From Niastella sp. (GTDB taxonomy: Bacteria; Bacteroidota; Bacteroidia; Chitinophagales; Chitinophagaceae): a stretch of DNA of 64,000 nt. Under the pieces are notes generated by a model, which did no database searches, had not been told where the DNA came from, and worked only from the letters and a program-made list of their open reading frames with translations. The stretch's first letter is position 1. Every line of letters begins with the position of its first letter. Below are positions 41,567-51,153 of this stretch, piece by piece. The stretch lies in assembly GCA_017744515.1 (NCBI GenBank), contig JAGIBF010000046.1, forward strand, positions 1 through 64,000, read 5' to 3'. The translations under genes were made by a program, and so were the position numbers.

Positions 41567-43795
41567 TTGAAACGTTCCATTAACCATAGCGCCATTAAGC
41601 ACCTGCTGGCAACAGCAGGCTGCTTATTTGGTCTTACCCTATCCGCCCAGCAAACACAACCCAACTCGCTGAAAGCAAAAATGCTGGATAGTATTACCAT
41701 CATCGCCAACCTGAAGCAGGTGGTGATGCAATCCATGTCCTCCATCAGGGGCACTTACATGTATGCCGCTAAGAAAACAGAAGTAGTGCAATTGGATAAA
41801 CTGGATGCTAATCGTACCGACAACAACCCACGGCAGATATTTGCCAAAGTACCCGGTGTATTTGTATATGAGAACGACGGCACCGGCAACCAGGTCAACA
41901 TCGCCACCCGTGGCTTGACAGCACACCGCTCCTGGGAAATGAATGTGCGGCACAATGATATCATGACCAACTCCGATCTGTATGGTTATCCCGCCAGCCA
42001 TTTCAATGCCCCCACAGAATCTATCGAACGCATCGAGATCGTACGCGGCAGCGGCGCCCTGCAATACGGCGCTCAGTTTGGCGGCATGATCAACTACATC
42101 ACCAAAGAAGCAGACAGCAGCAAAAAGATTTCCTTCGAAACACAGAATGCTGCCGGCTCTTATGGACTGCTCAGCACCTATAATGCAGTAGGCGGCAAAA
42201 CCGGCAAGCTGCAGTATTACGCCTACATCAACTACCGCAAGTCAGATGGATACCGGGAGAACAGCGAATACCGTTACCTCGCTACCCATGCCCATCTTTC
42301 TTACCAGCTCAGCAAACAATTAAAGCTCCGTGCAGAATACAACTACATGGATTACCGCAACCATGTGAATGGCGGCCTCACAGATGCACAGTTCTATGAA
42401 AACCCGCGGCAATCGACCCGCAAACGCAATTTCTACAGCCCTGCCATTCATGTGCCCTCTGTTCAACTGGATTATGCGATCGGTAAAAACACCAGCCTTA
42501 ATTTTGCCAGTTCTGCCATCCTTGGTTCCCGCAACAGTGTACAGTTCATTGCATTGAGCACAGTAAAAGACACTTTCAATACCACACTGGGATCTTACAA
42601 CCCACGCCAGGTAGACATTGACAAATACAACAGCTACTCCAATGAGGTCAGGCTGCGCCATCATTATAGCTTCCTGGGCAAGCCCGGTACGCTGGTAACT
42701 GGCGTACGATACATCAACAATGATCTGCACCGCATGCAATTGGGTAAAGGCACTACAGGTAGTGATTATGACCTCACCCTCACCGATCAGGAATGGGGCC
42801 GCAACCTGCACCTTAAAACGCAGAATGTATCTGTATTTGCAGAAAACCTGCTGCAACTCTCTTCTAAACTTTTGCTGACTGCTGGTATCCGCTATGAGAA
42901 TGGAGAAACGAAAATGAGCGGCACCATCAAAAATTATACAGCAGGAGAAATACCACTCAACATCCCACACCGCTTCGCTTTACTGGGTGCGGGACTCCAA
43001 TACAACCTGCAGGAAAACATTTCCCTGTTTGCCAACTGGGCACAGGCATACCGCCCGGTGATCTTTGCAGACATTATCCCTACTACCAACCTCAATAAGA
43101 TCGATCACAATATAGAAGATGCCAAAGGCAGCAATGCAGAACTGGGCATCCGCGGCAGGGTAAATCAATACCTGCACTTCGATATCACGGTCTTCAACAT
43201 GATCTATCGCAACCGTACCGGCAGTATTGCACTGGTAGAGAATAACCAGACCTACCTATACAGAACAAATGTTGGTGATGCAAGTACACAAGGCGCAGAA
43301 GTATACCTGGAGTTCCAGCCACTACAATGGCTCACGCATTACCGGTCACCCTTCCTGCTCTCCGTATTTACATCTACCGCCTATATCCATGCCACTTATT
43401 CAAAAGGCCGCATAGGAGTGAATGGCTCCAATATCGACGTGAAAGGCAACTGGATTGAAACCACCCCACGGTGGATCAGCCGCAACGGCGTGCAAATGGC
43501 CTGGAAAGGATTGTCCTCTACAATTCAGTACAGCATTACCGGCAAATCATACGCCGATGCACTGAACACGGCAACACCCAATGCGAGCGGTACGATCGGG
43601 CTGGTACCTGGCTATCAATTGGTAGACTGGAACTTTACCTTTCGCTTTGCAAAACATTACAATGTAAAACTGGCAATGAACAACCTGTTCAACAAACAAT
43701 ATTTCACGGAGCGTCCGCCATTCTTCCCCGGCCCCGGAGGTTTATACCCTTCCGATGGCAGGTCGGTGATCTTCTCCATCGGCGCAACGCTTTAA
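41567..43795 (+). CDS. TonB-dependent outer-membrane receptor
   Basis: TTG start; signal peptide MKRSINHSAIKHLLATAGCL ending in TLSAQ. The plug domain (NPRQIFAKVPGVFVYENDGTGNQVNIATRGL and SIERIEIVRGSGALQYGAQFGGMINYITK) is of the FecA/iron-siderophore type, not the Sus type. The barrel extends to the C terminus (GLYPSDGRSVIFSIGATL), typical for this family. It ends the haloperoxidase-like operon, so its substrate may be linked to the metal or metabolite that the two PAP2-type lipoproteins handle. Confidence 0.92.
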   Translation: MKRSINHSAIKHLLATAGCLFGLTLSAQQTQPNSLKAKMLDSITIIANLKQVVMQSMSSIRGTYMYAAKKTEVVQLDKLDANRTDNNPRQIFAKVPGVFVYENDGTGNQVNIATRGLTAHRSWEMNVRHNDIMTNSDLYGYPASHFNAPTESIERIEIVRGSGALQYGAQFGGMINYITKEADSSKKISFETQNAAGSYGLLSTYNAVGGKTGKLQYYAYINYRKSDGYRENSEYRYLATHAHLSYQLSKQLKLRAEYNYMDYRNHVNGGLTDAQFYENPRQSTRKRNFYSPAIHVPSVQLDYAIGKNTSLNFASSAILGSRNSVQFIALSTVKDTFNTTLGSYNPRQVDIDKYNSYSNEVRLRHHYSFLGKPGTLVTGVRYINNDLHRMQLGKGTTGSDYDLTLTDQEWGRNLHLKTQNVSVFAENLLQLSSKLLLTAGIRYENGETKMSGTIKNYTAGEIPLNIPHRFALLGAGLQYNLQENISLFANWAQAYRPVIFADIIPTTNLNKIDHNIEDAKGSNAELGIRGRVNQYLHFDITVFNMIYRNRTGSIALVENNQTYLYRTNVGDASTQGAEVYLEFQPLQWLTHYRSPFLLSVFTSTAYIHATYSKGRIGVNGSNIDVKGNWIETTPRWISRNGVQMAWKGLSSTIQYSITGKSYADALNTATPNASGTIGLVPGYQLVDWNFTFRFAKHYNVKLAMNNLFNKQYFTERPPFFPGPGGLYPSDGRSVIFSIGATL

Positions 43796-43840
43796 AAGAT
43801 AGTTATTTCTTTAGTCTATTAGTTAGTTATAAATGGCGCC

Positions 43841-43868
43841 ACCCCCGTTTCCACGGGGGTGCATTTTT
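43841..43868 (+). terminator. Intrinsic terminator after the TonB receptor
   Basis: ACCCCCGT pairs with ACGGGGGT around TTCC and GCATTTTTA follows, ending the haloperoxidase-like operon before trehalase. Confidence 0.85.
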
Positions 43869-43917
43869 ATGTGGCAGATATAATGCTTAATTTAGAAGAA
43901 TCCAAACCGGTCGGCGT

Positions 43918-45522
43918 ATGAAAAAAACGATATGGCTTTTTTCGTTGATAGGGTATGTCCTTACGGCAGCAGCCCAATTGCCCGCAACTCCCGATAAGAT
44001 ATATGGCGAGCTGTTTCACCAGGTGCAGATGAGCAAAATATTCCCGGATGGAAAAACATTTGTGGACTGCACACCCAGGCGCGCCCCCAAAGACATAATG
44101 TACGATTATGGCCTGCGCAAAGGGCCACAATTCGACCTGAAGAAATTCGTAGAAGAGAACTTCGACCTGCCCCATACACCCCAGATCAATTACATAACCC
44201 GCGAGAAAGATGTAGTAGCCCACATCAAAAATCTGTGGGGAGTATTACGCCGCGAACCGGATATCACACCTAACTCATCCACTACGGGCGTCACCATAAA
44301 AGAAGGCACCTCTTTATTGCCGCTGCCCTATCCCTATATCGTACCAGGCGGCCGCTTCCGCGAAATATACTATTGGGATTCTTATTTCACCATGCTGGGA
44401 CTAAAAGAGAGTGGCGAAACAGCCATGATCGAAAACATGGTGAAGAATTTTGCTTACCTCATCGACACCTATGGCCATATTCCCAATGGCAACAGGACCT
44501 ATTACCTCAGCCGCTCACAACCACCCTTCTTTGCATTGATGGTAGAGCTGTTGGCAGAGATAAAAGGAGATTCCATTTATGCCAACTTCCTCCCCGCATT
44601 GGAAAAAGAACATCGCTACTGGATGGAAGGAGCAGATAAGCTGGCGCCGGGACAGTTTACTAAACGCGTGGTAAAGCTGCGCGATGGCACGGTGATGAAC
44701 CGCTACTGGGACGACAATGCAGCACCCCGTCAGGAAAGCTACCGCGAAGACATAGAGACAGCCGAAAAGTCAAAACGCAATAAAGCAGAGATGTACGTAC
44801 ACCTGCGTGCAGGCGCAGAAAGCGGTATCGATTTCAGCAGCCGTTGGTTTGCCGATGGAAAAAAGATTACCTCCATTCAAACAACTCATTACATTCCTGT
44901 TGACCTGAATGCCCTGCTATACAAACTGGAAATGGTGATCGTAAAAGGCAATATGGTAAAACACCAGGATAGCATAGCCGCCCTGTTTCGCAAGAAAGCA
45001 GAGAAACGCGTATTGGCCATCGACAAATATTGCTGGAGCAAGACCCTCAATTTTTATACAGATTACAACTACCGCACCCGTAAGCAATCAGACATTGTAT
45101 CACCGGCAGGCATGTACCCCTTCTGTTTCTTTTTAGGTAAGCCAGATTATATGAGCCTGCTGGCGCGCAGGGTAGGAGAAGTGGTGCGTGAAAAACTCCT
45201 GAAAGATGGCGGCATACAAACTACGGCCAATGCCACCGGCGAACAATGGGATGCACCCAACGGATGGGCCCCATTGAATTGGATGGTGATCTGGGGCCTC
45301 GACCGCTGCGGCCAGCGTGAACTGGCACGCGACATTGCCGACCGCTGGATGAAGCTCAACATAGAAGTATTTCAACGCACCGGCAAGCTGATGGAAAAAT
45401 ACAATGTGGCAGATACCAAACTGGAAGCCGGTGGAGGTGAGTATGCCGGACAGGACGGTTTTGGCTGGACCAACGGGGTACTGCTGAAACTCATTGGCAA
45501 ATATGGCATGCCGAAACAGTAA
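43918..45522 (+). CDS. treA: Periplasmic trehalase
   Basis: This 534-residue GH37 enzyme splits trehalose to glucose. A signal peptide (IWLFSLIGYVLTAAAQ) sends it to the periplasm. The two trehalase signatures are visible as PGGRFREIYYWDSYFTMLGL and QWDAPNGWAPLNWMVIWGL, with TPRRAPKDIMYDY near the N terminus as in TreA. It is flanked by a terminator upstream and a small secreted protein gene downstream, and may act with the GH65-like enzyme. Confidence 0.93.
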   Translation: MKKTIWLFSLIGYVLTAAAQLPATPDKIYGELFHQVQMSKIFPDGKTFVDCTPRRAPKDIMYDYGLRKGPQFDLKKFVEENFDLPHTPQINYITREKDVVAHIKNLWGVLRREPDITPNSSTTGVTIKEGTSLLPLPYPYIVPGGRFREIYYWDSYFTMLGLKESGETAMIENMVKNFAYLIDTYGHIPNGNRTYYLSRSQPPFFALMVELLAEIKGDSIYANFLPALEKEHRYWMEGADKLAPGQFTKRVVKLRDGTVMNRYWDDNAAPRQESYREDIETAEKSKRNKAEMYVHLRAGAESGIDFSSRWFADGKKITSIQTTHYIPVDLNALLYKLEMVIVKGNMVKHQDSIAALFRKKAEKRVLAIDKYCWSKTLNFYTDYNYRTRKQSDIVSPAGMYPFCFFLGKPDYMSLLARRVGEVVREKLLKDGGIQTTANATGEQWDAPNGWAPLNWMVIWGLDRCGQRELARDIADRWMKLNIEVFQRTGKLMEKYNVADTKLEAGGGEYAGQDGFGWTNGVLLKLIGKYGMPKQ

Positions 45523-45593
45523 TTGTCACCGTTCAACCGAAACAGCTTGCATCATCCTTCTTTAAACAGTAGGTTGCCATTTAAAACGGCAAC

Positions 45594-46124
45594 ATGAAGC
45601 AACTTTTGGTGATCATTGGCATTTTGCTCACCGGCACTACAACGATAGCGCAGGACTCCGCTAAATTCCCCGCCAGCTTTATCGGCCATTGGCAGGGCAC
45701 CCTCAACTGGTACACAGAAGGAACTGACGAGCCCAAACTCATCAATATGGAATTGCACATACAGCCTTCCAAAGACACTTCAGGCCAATACACCTGGCAC
45801 ATCATCTACGGCAAAGCCACCGAAGACAACCGGCCCTACCTGCTCAAAGCGATCGATAGCGCCAAAGGACATTGGATCATCGATGAAGTAAACGGCATTC
45901 TACTCAATCAATACTGGAAAGGAGGAAAATTTGCCGGCGCCTTCACCGTAGGCGGCACCACCATCATCAATAGTTACTGGCTGGAAAAAGGGCAACTCCA
46001 CCTGGAGTTCTTTTCCCATCCAGCAAAACCCCTCGCCACCACTGGTCTGGGCACAGAAGATTCACCCAAAGTAGACAGCTACCATATCCGCTCGTACCAG
46101 AAGGCAGTCCTCAACAAAAAATAA
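45594..46124 (+). CDS. Small secreted protein, lipocalin-like pattern
   Basis: A signal peptide (LLVIIGILLTGTTTIAQ) precedes about 155 residues of mainly short beta strands (FIGHWQGTLNWYTEG, YTWHIIYGKATEDN, GHWIIDEVNGILLNQYW). The GxW near the start of the mature protein and the alternation recall lipocalin-like folds, but no assignment is firm. It lies alone between the trehalase and beta-lactamase genes on the same strand. Function unknown; ligand binding is a guess from the fold. Confidence 0.7.
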   Translation: MKQLLVIIGILLTGTTTIAQDSAKFPASFIGHWQGTLNWYTEGTDEPKLINMELHIQPSKDTSGQYTWHIIYGKATEDNRPYLLKAIDSAKGHWIIDEVNGILLNQYWKGGKFAGAFTVGGTTIINSYWLEKGQLHLEFFSHPAKPLATTGLGTEDSPKVDSYHIRSYQKAVLNKK

Positions 46125-46161
46125 TAGCAACAATTGAGATACCTTCGCACAAATTTTTACC

Positions 46162-46983
46162 ATGACCCGTTGGATAGCCGGAGCCCTGTTGCCCCTCCTC
46201 TTTGTTGCCTGTTCGCCCAATAATGTAACTGTAGACAATGACCTGAAGAAGTATTTCGACCAGCATAAAGTAGATGGCACATTCGGACTATTCGATAACG
46301 GTCAGGGGCACTTTAGCGTTTACAACCTGTCCCGCTTTACAGATAGCGCGTATTCCCCTGCCTCTACCTTCAAGATCGTCAACTCCCTCATCGGACTGGA
46401 AACAGGCGCCGTACTCGACAGCAGCACAGTCATCACCTGGGACAGCGTTAACCGCGGCCGCACCGAGTGCAATAGAAGCATGAGCATGCAGGAAGCTTTC
46501 CGCCTCAGCTGCCCACCATGGTACCAGCAAATGGCCCGCCGCATAGGCAAACCTGCCATGCAGAAATGGCTCGACACCCTTGGATATGCACAACGCTATG
46601 GCAAGTTTACCATCGGCGACAACATCGATACCTTCTGGCTCGACAATTCAGCCAAAGTAACAGCCGACGAAGAACTGGGCATCGTGAAGAAACTCTACTT
46701 CGATCAGCTGCCCTTTCAAAAACGCTCCCAGCGCATCGTACGCGATATGATGCAGTGGGAAAAGAATGATAAATATTCCCTGTACTACAAAACCGGCTGG
46801 GGTTTCACAGAGAAAAACCACGCATTGGGTTGGATCGTAGGCTGGATTGAAGAAAATAACCACCCTTACTTCTTCGTATTACAATTGGAATCAGCCGACC
46901 ACAATTACGACATGAAACCCGCACGCATTGCAATATTGAAAGATATATTGAAGCAATACGGATTCATGGAAGGGAAGAGATAA
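46162..46983 (+). CDS. Divergent class D beta-lactamase
   Basis: The protein has a lipobox-type leader (LLPLLFVACSPN) and the OXA-type motifs STFK (catalytic Ser and Lys) and KTG in YYKTGWG, plus Trp in TFWLD. Two normally conserved sites differ: the SxV motif reads SCP and the YGN motif reads YGK. At 273 residues it is of OXA length. Class D enzymes hydrolyse penicillins and sometimes carbapenems; here activity may be weakened or changed. Anchoring to a membrane by lipid is unusual but not unique. Chromosomal context shows no mobile element. Confidence 0.87.
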   Translation: MTRWIAGALLPLLFVACSPNNVTVDNDLKKYFDQHKVDGTFGLFDNGQGHFSVYNLSRFTDSAYSPASTFKIVNSLIGLETGAVLDSSTVITWDSVNRGRTECNRSMSMQEAFRLSCPPWYQQMARRIGKPAMQKWLDTLGYAQRYGKFTIGDNIDTFWLDNSAKVTADEELGIVKKLYFDQLPFQKRSQRIVRDMMQWEKNDKYSLYYKTGWGFTEKNHALGWIVGWIEENNHPYFFVLQLESADHNYDMKPARIAILKDILKQYGFMEGKR

Positions 46984-46984
46984 T

Positions 46985-47151
46985 TTGAAAATGTGCTGAT
47001 GTGAAGATTTGATAGTGGCCGATGTCTTAAATTGTTGATAAATAGCACATTTGCATTACCTCAAATGGGGAAATAGTATTATTTTACCAGTCTGGTTTGA
47101 TTATTGATCTGACTCAAAGGTCTCATTCTCAAATCAGCACATCATCAAATT
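46985..47151. repeat. Inverted word-like repeat before the Bat-like genes
   Basis: ATGTGCTGAT at 46991-47000 is exactly inverted at 47133-47142 and each arm is flanked by similar TTTGA-rich words. The right arm runs into the TTG start of the next gene. It is one of several such intergenic pairs in the window. Confidence 0.7.
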
Positions 47152-48151
47152 GGATTTGCGTTTTCAATACATAGAATACCTCATTGGGCTGGCGGCCATT
47201 CCGCTGGTCGTTTTTTTGTTTTGGTGGACGCTCCGCTGGAAAAAGAAGACCATCAAAAAAATTGGCGATGAAAAGCTGGTACGCCAGCTGATCAGCAACT
47301 ATTCACCCTTCCATTTCCAGCTCAAATTCCTGCTCCTGGCCGTAGGCCTGGCAGCCATCATTGTGGCCGCCGCCAATCTGCAAAAGCCGGGCGAAATGGA
47401 ACAGGTACAACGCAAAGGAGTGGATGTGGTAATTGCCATGGATGTGAGCAAGAGCATGCTGGCAGATGACATCAAACCCAACCGCCTCGAAAGAGCCCGC
47501 CAGATGGTGTACAAACTGATGGACCAGTTGCCCGATGACCGCATTGCCCTCGTATTGTTTGCCGGCAGAGCCTACATGCAAATGCCACTCACTACCGACC
47601 ACAGCGCCGCCCGCATGTTTGTACAGCAGGCCGGTCCGGATGTAGTGCCTGCACAAGGCACGGTGATCACCGACGCACTGCGCATGAGCAATACCGCCTT
47701 CAACAGCAAAGAAAGAAAGTTCAAATCCATTATACTTATTACCGATGGTGAAGACCATGATCCCAATGCTGTGCAATTGGCCCAACAACTGGCCGAGGAT
47801 GGCGTCATGATCAACGCGGTGGGCATAGGCTCTCCCGATGGAGCGCCCATCATGGACCCGGTGACCAATGACTATAAAAAAGACCAGGCCGGAAATACCG
47901 TAATTTCAAAGCTGAACGAACAGGAGCTGCAACAGCTGGCCGCAGCTACCAAAGGCGTATATATAAGGCTGGCTGACACAGAAGCCGCCGTTACCGCCAT
48001 GAAAAAGCAACTGGGCACCATCGAACAAACGTCTATGGAAGACAGCGCCTTCAAGAACTTTAAGAATTACTTCCCCTGGTTCCTTGGTCTGGCTATCTTT
48101 CTTTTAGTGTTGGAATTCTTTTTTCCTGAACGCAACTGGAAAACCAAATGA
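47150..48151 (+). CDS. BatB-like membrane protein with von Willebrand A domain
   Basis: TTG start. Two N-terminal membrane segments (IGLAAIPLVVFLFWWTLRW and LKFLLLAVGLAAIIVAAANL) frame a cytoplasmic loop, followed by a vWA domain with MIDAS motif VIAMDVSKSML, and a C-terminal membrane helix (FPWFLGLAIFLLVLEFFF). This is the layout of BatA/BatB of the Bacteroides aerotolerance group, next to MoxR ATPases. The stop overlaps the next gene by ATGA. It should face the periplasm or cytoplasm with its vWA domain and bind partners in a metal-dependent manner. Confidence 0.9.
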   Translation: MDLRFQYIEYLIGLAAIPLVVFLFWWTLRWKKKTIKKIGDEKLVRQLISNYSPFHFQLKFLLLAVGLAAIIVAAANLQKPGEMEQVQRKGVDVVIAMDVSKSMLADDIKPNRLERARQMVYKLMDQLPDDRIALVLFAGRAYMQMPLTTDHSAARMFVQQAGPDVVPAQGTVITDALRMSNTAFNSKERKFKSIILITDGEDHDPNAVQLAQQLAEDGVMINAVGIGSPDGAPIMDPVTNDYKKDQAGNTVISKLNEQELQQLAAATKGVYIRLADTEAAVTAMKKQLGTIEQTSMEDSAFKNFKNYFPWFLGLAIFLLVLEFFFPERNWKTK

Positions 48152-48798
48152 TCAGGCAATTTATCATAGCAACATGTATAAGTACCCTTGCGGTTGCAGC
48201 ACAGGCGCAAACGGAAAACAAGTCCATCCGTAGTGGCAATAAATTATACAAAGAAGGAAAGTACGACCAGGCCCAACCCGAATACGAAAAAGCCATAACC
48301 CAGAACCCCAACAATCCCGTTGGCCGCTTCAACCTTGGCAATGCACAGTTCCGGAAAGAAGACTTTGCAGCATCCGAAAAGAACTACGACGAAGCAGCCA
48401 CTGCATCCAAAACCGACGACATCAAACAAAAGTCGCTCTACAATAAAGGCGTGTCCCTCTCCAAACAAAAGAAACTCCAGGAAAGCATCGACACCTACAA
48501 AAAATCATTGCGCCTGAATCCCCAGGATCAGGATACCCGCTACAACCTGGAAAAGGCATTGGCAGAACTGAAAAAGCAAAACGAAGCCGAAGACAAGAAG
48601 AAACAGCAACAACAGCAACAGCAGGACCAGAAAAAGCAGCAGCAAAAACAGCCGCCCAAGCCACAACCCAGGAACAACCTCGACAAGAAAAAAATAGAGC
48701 AATTCCTCAAATCCCTCGAACAAAAAGAGCAGGAAGTACAGCGCAAAATGCAGCAAAGCCGCACTCCCGCCGCCGGCCAGCAGGAAAAAGACTGGTAA
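48148..48798 (+). CDS. BatC-like tetratricopeptide protein
   Basis: A signal peptide (TCISTLAVAAQAQ) is followed by three TPR-like units (GNKLYKEGKYDQAQPEYEKA, NPVGRFNLGNAQFRKEDFAASE, KSLYNKGVSLSKQKKLQESI) and a long glutamine/lysine-rich tail with QQQQQQ runs, then a basic C terminus. This is typical of BatC-type periplasmic scaffolds that follow batB. It overlaps the upstream gene by four bases, so translation is coupled. The low-complexity tail may bind peptidoglycan or partners; that is inference. Confidence 0.85.
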   Translation: MIRQFIIATCISTLAVAAQAQTENKSIRSGNKLYKEGKYDQAQPEYEKAITQNPNNPVGRFNLGNAQFRKEDFAASEKNYDEAATASKTDDIKQKSLYNKGVSLSKQKKLQESIDTYKKSLRLNPQDQDTRYNLEKALAELKKQNEAEDKKKQQQQQQQDQKKQQQKQPPKPQPRNNLDKKKIEQFLKSLEQKEQEVQRKMQQSRTPAAGQQEKDW

Positions 48799-48811
48799 GA
48801 AAAACAGCCGC

Positions 48812-48953
48812 AAGCGATGAGCTGCGAGCCACGAGCTTACTAAATACAGAATTAGCTTTAAGTATTGATTTTCAACCTTTCACTCGGCAATTGCAGGTCA
48901 GGCCTGCAACTGTTTTCTCTCGCAGCTCGTAGTTCGAAGCTCGCAGCTAATAA
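48812..48953. repeat. Inverted word-like repeat between batC-like and ispG
   Basis: GAGCTGCGAG at 48819-48828 is exactly inverted as CTCGCAGCTC at 48919-48928, with further partial copies (AGCTCGCAGCT, CACGAGCT). The arms could form a large hairpin at the end of the upstream transcript. Confidence 0.7.
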
Positions 48954-48954
48954 C

Positions 48955-48962
48955 TACCTTTG
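48955..48962 (+). promoter_or_regulatory. -7 box of the ispG promoter
   Basis: TACCTTTG matches the Bacteroidota -7 consensus TAnnTTTG exactly, 20 bases before the ispG start, and runs on as CCCCTCAA, the same context seen before the lipoprotein gene at 55510. No clear -33 TTG is present. Confidence 0.5.
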
Positions 48963-48982
48963 CCCCTCAATCAAACAAGAAC

Positions 48983-50983
48983 ATGCAGCTTTACTGCGAA
49001 TCACTGACCGAATATAAGCGCCTCCCGACCCGTGAAGTAAAGATTGGAAACCTGCTCCTGGGCAATTTCCACCCTATCCGGACGCAGACGATGACGACTA
49101 CCGACACGATGAACACCATCGCTACCGTGGAACAGTCCATCCGTTGTATCGAGGCCGGTGCAGAGTTGGTACGCATCACAGCCCCCAGTAAAAAAGAAGC
49201 AGAGAACCTGCTCGTCATAAAAAACGAACTACACAAAAGAGGATATCATACACCACTGGTAGCCGACATTCACTTTACCCCCAACGCAGCTGAGATAGCA
49301 GCCCGCATCGTGGAAAAAGTACGCGTGAATCCCGGAAACTATGTAGACAAGAAGAAATTTGAACAGATCGACTATACCGACGCAGAATATGCCGAAGAAA
49401 TAGAACGCATCCGCGAAAGGTTTACCCCCCTCGTAAAGATCTGTAAGGAATACGGCACGGCCATGCGCATTGGCACCAACCACGGTTCACTGAGCGATCG
49501 CATCATGAGCCGCTATGGCGATTCACCCATCGGTATGGTAGAAAGCGCGATGGAATTCCTCCGTATTGCACGCGACGAGAACTATCACCAGATCATCCTC
49601 AGCATGAAAGCCAGCAACCCACAGGTAATGGTACAAGCCTACCGCCTGCTGGTACAAAGCATGACAACCGAGTTCAACGAATGCTATCCCCTGCACCTCG
49701 GCGTTACAGAAGCCGGAGATGGAGAAGATGGTCGTATCAAATCGGCCATCGGCATTGGCACCCTGCTGGAAGACGGTATTGGCGATACGATCCGCGTATC
49801 ATTGACCGAAGATCCGGAGTTTGAAATACCGGTGTGCCAGGACCTGTTGAAAAGATACAGCCTTGGATACACAAGCAGCACAACACCCAAAGTGCCTGCC
49901 ATGGAAAAGATCACTTATAGTCCGTTTGAATACCAAAGAAGAGAAACCTTTGCAGTAGACAACGTTGGCGGTAAGCAGGTACCGGTAGTCATTGCCGACC
50001 TGAGCAAGCAGGATACCATCACTCCGGAAAGTTTGCAGAGCGTAGGCTACGCATACGATGAACCCTCCGATAAATGGAACATCAGCGATGCAGCAGCCGA
50101 CTACATCTTCACTGGCAATAAGATTGTTCCCTTCGCTTTACCCGGCACCCTGAAAGTGATCACGTATCCCGCTGCCTGGGAAGAAGCCGAAGACAAAACA
50201 AAGTACTTCCCCATCTTTGGCGATAGCGGATATGTAGAAGCAGCAACGAAAAGCAATCACCTGAACTTTGTAATGATAGATTGCTTCAACGACGAAACCC
50301 CGATCAACAACTATACCCACCTCGATACACTGGCCAACGATCCAACAGTAGTACTTTGCCTCAGCAGCACCAACCAAAATGCGATGCAATCCGTTCGTCG
50401 CATGATCGTGGAACTGCAAAGCAGGAAGATCAAAAACCCGGTTGTATTGATCACCGATAGCAACTGGCAAACACCCGATGAACACCTCATCCATTTTGCT
50501 ACCGAAACCGGTGCACTATTACTCGAAGGATTCGGCGATGGCATCTGCCTCGGCTATGGCAGCAAAGCCCAAATGGAAAACATACAGGTCACAGGTCGCA
50601 CGTATTTGCCACTGAAAGACATTTACCAGTTTACCAATAACACGGCCTTCTCTATACTGCAGGCCACCCGTACCCGCATCTCAAAAACAGAATACATATC
50701 CTGCCCCTCCTGCGGCCGCACCCTGTTCGACCTGCAGGAAACCACCGCTAAGATCCGCTCCGTTACCAACCACCTCAAAGGCGTCAAGATCGCTATCATG
50801 GGATGTATCGTAAATGGCCCCGGCGAAATGGCCGATGCCGACTTTGGTTACGTAGGCAGCGGCCCCGGAAAGATCACCCTGTACAAAGGAAAAGAAGTGG
50901 TGAAGCGGAATGTAGACAGTAATATTGCTGTAGAAGAACTGATCAACCTGCTCAAAGACAACGAAGCCTGGATAGAACCGTAA
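48983..50983 (+). CDS. ispG: 4-hydroxy-3-methylbut-2-enyl diphosphate synthase, long form
   Basis: IspG converts methylerythritol cyclodiphosphate to HMBPP in the MEP isoprenoid pathway, using a 4Fe-4S cluster. The 666-residue protein has the N-terminal TIM barrel (REVKIGNLLLGNFHPIRTQTM, PLVADIHFTPNAAE) and C-terminal cluster domain (YISCPSCGRTLFDLQ, MGCIVNGPGEMADADFGYVG with the ligand cysteines). Between them is a large insert of about 250 residues (about 290-545) characteristic of Bacteroidota, Chlamydia and plants. Start and length are normal for that form. Confidence 0.95.
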   Translation: MQLYCESLTEYKRLPTREVKIGNLLLGNFHPIRTQTMTTTDTMNTIATVEQSIRCIEAGAELVRITAPSKKEAENLLVIKNELHKRGYHTPLVADIHFTPNAAEIAARIVEKVRVNPGNYVDKKKFEQIDYTDAEYAEEIERIRERFTPLVKICKEYGTAMRIGTNHGSLSDRIMSRYGDSPIGMVESAMEFLRIARDENYHQIILSMKASNPQVMVQAYRLLVQSMTTEFNECYPLHLGVTEAGDGEDGRIKSAIGIGTLLEDGIGDTIRVSLTEDPEFEIPVCQDLLKRYSLGYTSSTTPKVPAMEKITYSPFEYQRRETFAVDNVGGKQVPVVIADLSKQDTITPESLQSVGYAYDEPSDKWNISDAAADYIFTGNKIVPFALPGTLKVITYPAAWEEAEDKTKYFPIFGDSGYVEAATKSNHLNFVMIDCFNDETPINNYTHLDTLANDPTVVLCLSSTNQNAMQSVRRMIVELQSRKIKNPVVLITDSNWQTPDEHLIHFATETGALLLEGFGDGICLGYGSKAQMENIQVTGRTYLPLKDIYQFTNNTAFSILQATRTRISKTEYISCPSCGRTLFDLQETTAKIRSVTNHLKGVKIAIMGCIVNGPGEMADADFGYVGSGPGKITLYKGKEVVKRNVDSNIAVEELINLLKDNEAWIEP

Positions 50984-50993
50984 GAAGAAGTTA

Positions 50994-51101
50994 AGAGTCG
51001 GGAGTACAGAGTTCAGCGCCATAATTTAGAAGTGCAGTGTAAGCAGGAAGTATGATTAGGCTATTAATACAATAGAGAAACGAAATAGTACTCAGACTCC
51101 A
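50994..51101. repeat. Inverted word-like repeat after ispG
   Basis: GAGTCGGGAGTAC near 50995 and GTACTCAGACTC near 51090 are imperfect inverted copies. The following bases to 51145 are a run of CACGAAAC-type words. The pattern resembles the other intergenic pairs in the window. Confidence 0.6.
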
Positions 51102-51153
51102 AAACTCAGCCACAACACGAAACTCAAAACACGAAACACGAAACTTTATCGCT

